Shown: positions 8,088 to 14,151 of the stretch, piece after piece
How positions within the stretch are numbered: the stretch's first letter is position 1
Layout: every line of letters starts with the position of its first letter
From: Bacillota bacterium
Lineage (GTDB): Bacteria > Bacillota > Clostridia > Oscillospirales > Oscillospiraceae
Direction of reading: 5' to 3'
DNA length: 18,775 nucleotides
Assembly: GCA_023459875.1 (NCBI GenBank)
Contig: JAEWRY010000019.1
Location: forward strand, 1 to 18,775
Program-made: the position numbers and the translations under genes
Notes under the pieces: generated by a model
Database searches by the model: none
What the model saw: only the letters and a program-made list of their open reading frames with translations
What the model was told of the DNA's origin: nothing

Positions 8088-8939
8088 TCACTCCCGCCTC
8101 CCCTGAACCACAAACTGGGCAACCGCGTTGAGGATCATGATGATAACAAGCAGTACGATGCCGGTGGCGAACAGGGCCTGCTGGTGCTCGCCGGAGGCGT
8201 AACCCATTTCAATGCCGATGTTGGTGGTGAGCGTCCGTGCCGGGTCGAGAATGGACTGGGGCATGGCGACCGCGTTGCCCAGGACCATGATGACCGCCAT
8301 GGTCTCGCCGATGGCTCTGCCGATACCCAGGATGACGGCGGTCATGATCCCCGATTTGGCCGCGGGCAGCTGAACCGTGCGGATGGTCTGCCACTGGGTG
8401 GCCCCCAGGGCCAGGGAGCCCTCCTTGTAAAGACGGGGCAGGGCCAGGAGGGAGACCTCCGAGATGCTGATGATGGTGGGCAGGATCATGATGGCGAGGA
8501 TAATGGAGCCGGCCAGGATGCTGAGGCCCGGGCCGCCCAGGTAATTGCGGATAAACGGCACGATGAAGGTGAGGCCCCAGAAGCCGTATACCACCGAGGG
8601 AATACCTGCCAGGAGCTGGATGGCGGGCCGCACGATTTTGCTCACCACCGGCGGGGCGAATTCCGTGAGAAAAATGGCGCAGCAGATGGCGGTGGGAACG
8701 CCCAGGACCGCCGCGCCCAAGGTGACCGAGAGAGAACCGACGATCATGGGGAAAATGCCGTAGGCCCCCTGGCTGGGCGCCCACTTCATCCCGAAAACGA
8801 AGTGAAACAGCCCCACCTTGGCGATGAGCGGCACGCCCTCCACAAAGATAAAGACGGTGATGAGGGCAAGGACCGTGAGGGTGGAAAGGGCGATGAGGAA
8901 AAAGGCCCGTCCGATCATTTTTTCTTTCCAGTCGTTCAT
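8088..8939 (-). CDS. pstC: Phosphate ABC transporter permease PstC
   Basis: 283 residues, normal length. The ATG at 8939 overlaps the pstS stop by four bases (ATGA), typical of translational coupling. It has about six membrane helices, the first at residues 12-33. It carries the conserved LLAGIPSVVYGFWGL segment and the coupling loop EGSLALGATQWQTIRTVQLPAA, followed by GIGRAIGETMAVIMVLGNA. These features identify the PstC partner of PstA. Nothing looks damaged, which makes the unusual PstB more notable. Confidence 0.95.
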   Translation of the reverse strand: MNDWKEKMIGRAFFLIALSTLTVLALITVFIFVEGVPLIAKVGLFHFVFGMKWAPSQGAYGIFPMIVGSLSVTLGAAVLGVPTAICCAIFLTEFAPPVVSKIVRPAIQLLAGIPSVVYGFWGLTFIVPFIRNYLGGPGLSILAGSIILAIMILPTIISISEVSLLALPRLYKEGSLALGATQWQTIRTVQLPAAKSGIMTAVILGIGRAIGETMAVIMVLGNAVAMPQSILDPARTLTTNIGIEMGYASGEHQQALFATGIVLLVIIMILNAVAQFVVQGRRE

Positions 8940-9838
8940 TTTGTCTCCCCTTCCCCAACGGGAATGAGTCCCTCGGCGGCAAGCAGCTTCTGCCCTTCCG
9001 CGGAAAGGGTAAAGTCGATAAACTCTTTGGCCTCGCCTTCCGGCTCGGCGTGGGAGATAAACAGGAAGGGCCGGGAGAGGCCGTAAGTGCCGTTTTCAAT
9101 GTTCTCGCGGGCGGCGGCCACGCCGTCCAGCTCCAGAGCCTTGACGCTTTCGTTCACGAGCCCCAGGGAAATGAAGCCGATGGCCGCGGAATCATCCTCC
9201 ACCAGCTGCCGCACCGCTCCGTTGGAATCCTGCACCATGGCCTTGGGGGTGATTTCCTCCGAGCCCATCACCAGGCTCTCAAAGGCCGCTCTCGTTCCCG
9301 AGCCGTCTTCCCGGGCGATCACATGGATTTGGGAATCTTTTCCCCCCAGCTCGCTCCAGTTGGTGACCTGGCCGGTATAGATCCCGCAGACCTGGTCCAG
9401 AGTGAGATCGCCGATGGGATTGCTGGGATGGACGATGACGGCCAGACCGTCCTTCGCGATTTCCACGTACCACAGGTCGCTCTCCTCCCCGGTCAGATCC
9501 CGGGAGGACATGCCGATATCGGCGGTATCCGACCGGGCGGCCAGGATACCGGCGGAGGACCCTCCGCCCTGAATATCTACGATAACACCGGGGTTGAGGC
9601 GCATATACTCCTCGGCTAAAGCCTCGGCAAAGGGCTGCACCGAGGTGGAACCGGCGACGATGACGTCGGAATCCTGCCCGCCGCAGGCGGTGAGCAGTGT
9701 CATGGCAAGGGCCAGCAGACAGAGGAGGAATCCCCCGGCCGCCCCGCGTAAAATCCCGCGTTTCCCCTCCCGCCGTTTTTTCTTTCCCTGACGCGCCGGC
9801 GTTGCGGCCTCCGGCAGCTGACAGCGTGCTTCGTTCAT
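8936..9838 (-). CDS. pstS: Phosphate-binding lipoprotein PstS
   Basis: 300 residues, first gene of the operon. The ATG at 9838 follows GAGG with 7-base spacing. A lipobox LLTAC gives Cys52 as the lipidated residue. The 35-residue basic stretch before the hydrophobic segment is unusually long for a signal peptide, but no better start is visible. Phosphate-binding segments typical of PstS are present: VAGSTSVQPFAEALAEEY, MSSRDLTGEE and REDGSGTRAAFE. The protein should capture phosphate outside the membrane and hand it to PstCA. Confidence 0.94.
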   Translation of the reverse strand: MNEARCQLPEAATPARQGKKKRREGKRGILRGAAGGFLLCLLALAMTLLTACGGQDSDVIVAGSTSVQPFAEALAEEYMRLNPGVIVDIQGGGSSAGILAARSDTADIGMSSRDLTGEESDLWYVEIAKDGLAVIVHPSNPIGDLTLDQVCGIYTGQVTNWSELGGKDSQIHVIAREDGSGTRAAFESLVMGSEEITPKAMVQDSNGAVRQLVEDDSAAIGFISLGLVNESVKALELDGVAAARENIENGTYGLSRPFLFISHAEPEGEAKEFIDFTLSAEGQKLLAAEGLIPVGEGETK

Positions 9839-10048
9839 CCAGTTTCCTCTTTCTTTGGTGATTCATCTCGTGACAGGCAAAATAAAAGAGGGCCCAACTT
9901 TTGAACCGCTCTTCCGAAAACCGCCCCGGCGGACTCATCTATCGCTCTTCCGCGTGACTGCGCCGCTATTTGATTTTTCTTGCCGGGCAGCAGATTTTTC
10001 CGATTGATAGTATTATCTTTAACAATCGGAAAAATATAGGTAAAATAC
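9839..10048 (-). promoter_or_regulatory. Long 5' leader of the pst operon
   Basis: From the predicted start point near 10048 to the pstS ATG the leader is about 210 bases. Near its 5' end is a perfect 13-bp inverted repeat (9994-10006 with 10023-10035; arm TTTTTCCGATTG plus one pair) around a 16-base loop. It could be an operator or an RNA hairpin. Further down, CGGAAGAGCG occurs twice (9943-9952 and 9907-9916), flanking a CCGCC/GGCGG stem (about 9921-9932). No known riboswitch class is recognised. Confidence 0.4.
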
Positions 10049-10054
10049 GAGGTT

Positions 10055-10083
10055 AATATATCACATTCCGCAATTTTGGTCAA
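10055..10083 (-). promoter_or_regulatory. Predicted housekeeping promoter of pstSCAB
   Basis: On the minus strand TTGACC (10083-10078) and TATATT (10060-10055) are separated by exactly 17 bases, each matching 5 of 6 consensus positions for the main sigma factor. The start point would be near 10048. A good -35 hexamer argues against strict dependence on a Pho-type activator. Confidence 0.6.
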
Positions 10084-10092
10084 TATGAATCA

Positions 10093-10124
10093 GTGCCCGC
10101 GAGAGATCACTCTTCCGCGGGCAC
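10093..10124. other. GC-rich inverted repeat
   Basis: A perfect 9-bp stem GTGCCCGCG / CGCGGGCAC (10093-10101 and 10116-10124) encloses a short internal AGAG/CTCT pairing. It lies between the pst promoter and the terminator of the GGDEF/HD-GYP gene and may support termination or insulate the two minus-strand operons. Confidence 0.45.
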
Positions 10125-10126
10125 GT

Positions 10127-10174
10127 AAAAAACTGCCGCCGGGCCGTTTTTTAGAAGGCCGATCAGCCCGGCAG
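10127..10174 (-). terminator. Terminator downstream of the GGDEF/HD-GYP gene
   Basis: On the minus strand CTGCCGGGC (10174-10166) pairs imperfectly, with a 3-base bulge, with GCCCGGCGGCAG (about 10144-10133). Six T residues follow (10132-10127). It lies about 140 bases past the stop codon and after the R2 copy, so it is the likely end of the agr-like operon transcript. Confidence 0.6.
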
Positions 10175-10182
10175 TTAAACGC

Positions 10183-10255
10183 TGTCATTCTGAGGCCTTG
10201 GCCGAAGAATCTTTCCCCGCAGGCCATAAGATCCTTCGCTGCGCTCAGGATGACA
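10183..10255 (-). repeat. R2 small interspersed repeat, copy 3
   Basis: Read on the minus strand the unit starts TGTCATCCTGAGCGCAGCGA, continues with AAGATTCTTCGGCC and ends CTCAGAATGACA. It is 73 bases, shorter in the middle than the other two copies. It lies 3' of the GGDEF/HD-GYP gene, so all three copies in this window are intergenic. Confidence 0.7.
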
Positions 10256-10316
10256 CGGGAGCACGGCCAATACGGGTCGCCGTTCTCCTCAATTGCCAAC
10301 AGCCCTCTTACCGGAG

Positions 10317-11969
10317 CTAAAGGATATCCTGAATGATTCCGATGAAGATATCGACCGCGCCGGGGTCAAACTGGGTCCCGCCGCACCGTTTGAGCTCCTC
10401 GATCGCCTCTGGGTAAGATTTTTTCTGCTGATAAGGCCTGAGAGAGGTCATGGCGTCGAAGCTGTCGGCGACGGTCAGCAGACGCGCCAGATAATGGATC
10501 TCGTTTCCCTTGAGGCCGCTTGGGTACCCCGCTCCGTCGTACCTCTCGTGGTGCTGCTCGATGATCGGCACGGCGTCTTTCAGCGCCGGCACGTTTTTAA
10601 TCATTTCCACCGCGTTCTTGGGGTGTTCCTTCAGGGTTTCCCATTCCTCCGGCGTCAGGGGGTTAGCCTTCATGAGGATTTCCTCGGGAATGCTGATTTT
10701 CCCGATATCGTGGAGGTAAGCGGCGTAGATGAAGGTCTTCTTCTCCCCTTCGCAGAGATCCATCTTGTTGGCGAGCAGGTCGCAGTAGTAAACGACCCGC
10801 TCCACATGCCGGTAGGTATATTTATCCTTGGCGTTGATGACCGCGATAAGGGTTTTGATGGAGGCGATGATCTCCTTGGCGGATTCTTCCACATCGTTCT
10901 GAAGCTCTTCCAGAATCGAGTGGTAGGCTTCCACGCGGTTCTTCATCAGGAACTTGGCGCGGTAGCACGCGTCGTCGGCGTTTTTAATGAGCTCGGCGTC
11001 CGATCTCGCCTTGGACGGATAGGAGGAAACGCCCACGGAGATGGTGAGGACCCCGCCCGGCATACTCTCCTGCCCCTCGAAGGGGTACTCCTGAACGGCG
11101 GAACGCACCCGCTCGGCCACCCGGAAGGCCACGTCCTCCCCCACGTTCGGCAGAAGTACGGCAAACTCTTCCCCGCCGTATCTGGCGATAAAGGTATCCG
11201 AACGGACGGTGCCTTTCATGATCTCCGCGATCTTTTTTAAGATGTCGTCCCCTCTTTGATGCCCGAAAAGATCGTTATAGCATTTAAAATTGTCGATATC
11301 AATAAACAGCAGCGAAAGCTCGGTGCTGTTGAGTTTGCTTATTTTGATCTGATCGGCCAGGCAGTCGTAAAAAAAACGGTGGTTGTAGAGACCGGTGAGG
11401 CCGTCGGTATTGGCAATGCTGTTGAGGCTTTCGATGTATTTGTTTCCCTGATTGACATAATACCCTATCGTCCAGGACGTGATCAGAAAAACGCAGCTCA
11501 AAATCAGGTCGCTTTCAAAATATGGGTTCGAGCTGGTTGCCGGGGTAATAAAGAGATCGATGGAAAGGATAATAATCGAGGAAATACCCGAGACGGCCAT
11601 GCTTGTTCTCATGGAGCATTCAATGCTGGTGGAAATGATGACAAGCAAAAACAGAAATTTATAGCTGCTGGCGTAGGTCCCGGTTAAGAAAACCGATAAG
11701 AATGCAAAAGACAAAGATATTGTTGGATCAATCCACGTTATTATTAAAGTGTTTTTAACTTTTCCTTTTACGAATTCCCCAACAAGATAAATGGCTGCGA
11801 TACCCAGTATCACGGGGGTTATTGAAATTGCATATTCTAAAGTATAGTTCGGGTCGTCAATCGAGAAAAAATATTGAAAATAAGCAATTGCGGGAAATAC
11901 CATCGAAACCAATTTTACGATCTGAATAATCTGTACAATTTCAGGTCTTTTATTTGTTCCGTCCAGCAT
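10317..11969 (-). CDS. Membrane-bound GGDEF/HD-GYP bifunctional c-di-GMP signalling protein
   Basis: 550 residues from the ATG at 11969, which has GGGAG at 6-base spacing; the ATG two codons upstream abuts that site. Residues about 14-175 form roughly six membrane helices. The GGDEF domain starts at about 188 (DGLTGLYNHRFF) with intact GGEEF at 265-269, expected to make c-di-GMP. The usual RxxD inhibitory site reads RSDT, so feedback inhibition may be absent. The HD-GYP domain is intact: H388, HD at 420-421 in LHDIGK, H449, HHE at 473-475 and DGAGYP at 478-483, expected to hydrolyse c-di-GMP. It lies 76 bases after agrD on the same strand, separated only by a hairpin, so it may be the output of the peptide signal. 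Confidence 0.92.
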   Translation of the reverse strand: MLDGTNKRPEIVQIIQIVKLVSMVFPAIAYFQYFFSIDDPNYTLEYAISITPVILGIAAIYLVGEFVKGKVKNTLIITWIDPTISLSFAFLSVFLTGTYASSYKFLFLLVIISTSIECSMRTSMAVSGISSIIILSIDLFITPATSSNPYFESDLILSCVFLITSWTIGYYVNQGNKYIESLNSIANTDGLTGLYNHRFFYDCLADQIKISKLNSTELSLLFIDIDNFKCYNDLFGHQRGDDILKKIAEIMKGTVRSDTFIARYGGEEFAVLLPNVGEDVAFRVAERVRSAVQEYPFEGQESMPGGVLTISVGVSSYPSKARSDAELIKNADDACYRAKFLMKNRVEAYHSILEELQNDVEESAKEIIASIKTLIAVINAKDKYTYRHVERVVYYCDLLANKMDLCEGEKKTFIYAAYLHDIGKISIPEEILMKANPLTPEEWETLKEHPKNAVEMIKNVPALKDAVPIIEQHHERYDGAGYPSGLKGNEIHYLARLLTVADSFDAMTSLRPYQQKKSYPEAIEELKRCGGTQFDPGAVDIFIGIIQDIL

Positions 11970-11997
11970 AGTCATCTCCCTTTGCTTATTCCGGAGT

Positions 11998-12038
11998 AAT
12001 AACAGAATAGGAGGCTATTAGCCTCCTATTCTGTTATT
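11998..12038 (-). terminator. Perfect 19-bp hairpin between agrD and the GGDEF/HD-GYP gene
   Basis: Arms 11998-12016 and 12020-12038 are perfectly complementary around a 3-base loop. The minus-strand exit reads CTGTTATTACTCC, so there is no long T-run. It may be a leaky terminator or an RNA-stabilising structure that sets different levels of agrD and the downstream gene. No separate promoter fits in the 28 bases between the hairpin and the downstream start codon. Confidence 0.55.
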
Positions 12039-12045
12039 TGGAGGC

Positions 12046-12165
12046 TCAGTCTCTCAGGGACTGGGGCTCTTCAGGCTGATACATGAACCATGTGCATGCC
12101 GAGGTGGCCAGGACCGCCGCGATGACGGTGGAAACTGCCGCGATAACACCATAGAACTTCTTCAT
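12046..12165 (-). CDS. agrD: AgrD-like cyclic autoinducer peptide precursor
   Basis: 39 residues, too short for most ORF calls. GGAGG lies 10 bases before the ATG, and the ORF starts 24 bases after the agrB stop. It begins MKKFYGV, has an amphipathic or hydrophobic leader to residue 23, then the core Cys24-Thr-Trp-Phe-Met28, then the acidic recognition tail YQPEEPQSLRD. The order leader, cysteine core, then (Y)(Q/E)P..P tail is that of clostridial and listerial AgrD. By comparison with Listeria (CFMFV before YEPKSP), the mature signal is predicted to be a five-residue thiolactone ring, CTWFM, possibly with extra N-terminal residues. AgrB should cut after Met28. Confidence 0.88.
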   Translation of the reverse strand: MKKFYGVIAAVSTVIAAVLATSACTWFMYQPEEPQSLRD

Positions 12166-12189
12166 TATTTGCTCACCTCCTTTCCGAAT

Positions 12190-12804
12190 TTAGTCCACAC
12201 GATGGAGTAAATTAGCGCACAAAGGTGTAAGGGTAAAAACCTGCCAGGAGACTCCAAATAGGAGACTGATACCATATGAATTAAACAGCCGGTACCGATA
12301 GCCTGAGAAAAAAAGAATAACCGATAATGTAAAATAGAAGGAAAGAACAAGCAGACTCCCTTTCTTCATCCTTGTCCTCTTTTTCTCTGTTCTGATGGGC
12401 TTTTGGGGGGAATCGACCGGAGCGTACTTTTTTACAGTAATAAAAGAGATGGGGTAAAGGATAACGATTACGGCAAGCATCACTTCCGGATTGTAAGCCG
12501 ATAAAATCAGTCTTTTGGAAATAAGAGCTGTAGCCGTACAATAAACAGCTTCTATGACTGTGCACAGCGCCGCCGAGCTCGCGTGAACTCCGCCGCTGTA
12601 TTTTCTAAGAATACCCACTGAGAGGCACACAATCATGGCTTCCGCAGGTGCGGCAATCAAAATCCCTAAGAACAACACAAGCAGTATGTTTGCAAAAATC
12701 TGAAAGATAGCGAAGAGACCATACGCGACGACAGCTTCTTTCTCCTCGTCGTAACCAAGCTGATGCGCGATGTTACCAGCGATTTTTTTTGCCAGTTTCT
12801 CCAT
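12190..12804 (-). CDS. agrB: AgrB-like peptide-processing membrane protease
   Basis: 204 residues from the ATG at 12804, with AGGA at 9-base spacing; the GTG at 12810 has only 3. It is a polytopic membrane protein with the AgrB catalytic pair His74 and Cys81 in RKYSGGVHASSAALC, the same seven-residue separation as in Staphylococcus AgrB. It also has the conserved KKYAPVDSPQKPI loop. It is expected to cleave the C-terminal tail from AgrD and form the thiolactone intermediate. It overlaps the upstream gene by about 32 bases and is followed directly by agrD. Confidence 0.93.
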   Translation of the reverse strand: MEKLAKKIAGNIAHQLGYDEEKEAVVAYGLFAIFQIFANILLVLFLGILIAAPAEAMIVCLSVGILRKYSGGVHASSAALCTVIEAVYCTATALISKRLILSAYNPEVMLAVIVILYPISFITVKKYAPVDSPQKPIRTEKKRTRMKKGSLLVLSFYFTLSVILFFSGYRYRLFNSYGISLLFGVSWQVFTLTPLCANLLHRVD

Positions 12805-13309
12805 GTTCACTTTTCCTTTTTTCGATCATCGTAAGAACCTGATTTCCGGCAATAATGAAAATAGCAAAGAAAACGGTTGAGGGGGTAATGCTTACACTTT
12901 TAATCAGCATATCTTCAGATTGAAGAAGCGACGCTGCTTTATCGTACCCAAGGACAAATTCAAGTAGCATTATGTTTAGAGCTTCAGAAAATACAATAAA
13001 TATTAAAATAGCTACGCATGAAATAACCGACTTTGCCACTTTTTCCAACTGCGCTTTATACGCGACCTGAAACACCAGGATTAAAACCAACATGGAAAGT
13101 ATGGTATTAATGCCGAGCTTAATTGGTAAACATCTGATTATGTAGGTAGCGGAAATATAAAGAACACAAAGAAGAAGATACCTTTTTAAATCAATTTTTG
13201 TCCTTGTAAAGAAATGAATCGCAAGCACGGTCAGCATCCCTTCGGGAATGCCTTTGATGATGAGCTGGGTAATGCTGATGGATATGCCGCTCAATGATAT
13301 CAACCTCAC
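12773..13309 (-). CDS. Membrane protein resembling the sensor half of AgrC-type kinases, no kinase domain
   Basis: 178 residues with about five hydrophobic segments (roughly 8-33, 42-62, 67-85, 91-122 and 138-162) and a short basic C-terminus (EKRKSEHGETGKKNRW). The pattern of an early glutamate in IPEGMLTVLAI, IRCLPIKLGINTI, and later FSEALNIMLLEFVLG resembles the N-terminal membrane part of clostridial GHKL-type (AgrC-like) kinases. No H-box, N-box or G-box follows, and the gene ends normally inside agrB. It could be a stand-alone peptide receptor, a processing accessory or a relic. It starts with a 4-base overlap with the DUF5317-like gene. Confidence 0.6.
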   Translation of the reverse strand: MRLISLSGISISITQLIIKGIPEGMLTVLAIHFFTRTKIDLKRYLLLCVLYISATYIIRCLPIKLGINTILSMLVLILVFQVAYKAQLEKVAKSVISCVAILIFIVFSEALNIMLLEFVLGYDKAASLLQSEDMLIKSVSITPSTVFFAIFIIAGNQVLTMIEKRKSEHGETGKKNRW

Positions 13310-13878
13310 ATTTTTGATTTGTCGTTTTCCGCCTTGTCTTTGCTTCTCAGATTGGCCTCTTTGATCGTGAAATAGAGCATAATAAAGGTAAACATATGGA
13401 CCAGAAGATCGCCGGGGCTCAAAACGCTGTAGCCGACATCGATATAATCGGTCAGATACCAGAACCTTGTGGCCGCGCCGCCGAGGATGTGCACCGTGTC
13501 CGCCAGGTCGAAGCCCGCGCGGGGAACATAGCCGGTCAGATAGGAAAGGGTGGGGAAAACAGGCATTCTTCCGCCGTTCTTGGCCATCACGAAATTATTG
13601 AGGGCGGAACCGGCCAGGACGAAGAGCGTTCCGGCGATGGCCGGCTTATAGATTTTGTACACAATAATGGGAAACAGGAAGGCCAGAATGACGGCTTGCT
13701 GGATCAGCCCCGCATACCTCACGAACCGGTAGGTTCCGCAGAAAATGCTGGCCTGAAAGAAAACGAGCACGCCCTGTGTAAGCAGGATGGGGACGCACAT
13801 CCAGGATTTGAAAAAATAACTCAGCTTATAATGCTTCGCCTTGGCTAGTAGGAAAACCGCCAAAATTGTGATGATCAT
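13306..13878 (-). CDS. DUF5317-like integral membrane protein
   Basis: 190 residues, first gene of the agr-like operon. The start is the ATG at 13878 with GGAAGG close upstream. It has about five to six membrane helices. The segments FVMAKNGGRMPVFP, LADTVHILGGAATRFWYLTDYI and SVLSPGDLLVHMFTF match what I remember of the DUF5317 family. Biochemical function is unknown. The 4-base ATGA overlap with the AgrC-like gene implies translational coupling. The soluble tail (NLRSKDKAENDKSKM) is highly charged. Confidence 0.65.
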   Translation of the reverse strand: MIITILAVFLLAKAKHYKLSYFFKSWMCVPILLTQGVLVFFQASIFCGTYRFVRYAGLIQQAVILAFLFPIIVYKIYKPAIAGTLFVLAGSALNNFVMAKNGGRMPVFPTLSYLTGYVPRAGFDLADTVHILGGAATRFWYLTDYIDVGYSVLSPGDLLVHMFTFIMLYFTIKEANLRSKDKAENDKSKM

Positions 13879-13967
13879 ATTCCTTCCGACTCCTGGCTTC
13901 AGTTGGTAACTGATTACCTCTTTATCTTACAATCAAATACAAAAAAATACAATAAGGAAAATTCAAA

Positions 13968-13997
13968 ATTATACAGAAAATAAATTAATATTGTCGT
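13968..13997 (-). promoter_or_regulatory. Predicted promoter of the agr-like operon
   Basis: On the minus strand a perfect -10 TATAAT (13973-13968) lies 18 bases after ACGACA (13997-13992), a 4/6 match to the -35. The start point would be near 13961. Closer to the start codon is GGTAATCAGTTACCAACTG (13918-13900), which contains GGTAA-TCAG-TTACC and overlapping CAGTT/AACTG symmetry, a possible operator. Confidence 0.45.
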
Positions 13998-14151
13998 TTT
14001 ATGGAATAATGGAACCGCCGGTTTTGAACAGCGGCCGGAGGATGCCGAACCATCTGTTGATAAAACATTGTATCTAATTACCTTCCTTGGAAATTTGCGG
14101 CGGCGGGGGGGAAACACCTTTCGGATTTCAGGTTTAAAAGGGAGCGTAAAA

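Noticed and set aside
10028..10056. Pho-box-like repeats TTAACC / TTTACC on the minus strand upstream of pstS
   Set aside because: The match to known Pho-box spacing is weak, the repeats lie at or downstream of the -10, and the promoter already has a good -35 hexamer.
9835..10083. 82-aa minus-strand frame overlapping the pstS start by four bases
   Set aside because: It begins with TTG inside the predicted promoter, has no ribosome binding site, spans the inverted repeat and its composition shifts midway; it is the pst leader read by chance.
12165..12350. 61-aa minus-strand frame overlapping the end of agrB
   Set aside because: It is a shadow frame inside agrB, and its 3' end at 12165 is only a coincidence with the agrD start.
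14066..14072. CATTGTA, a possible -10 for a forespore sigma factor (SigF/SigG) before the germination operon
   Set aside because: It fits CATNNTA, but no acceptable -35 lies 14-16 bases upstream, so the call is not supported.
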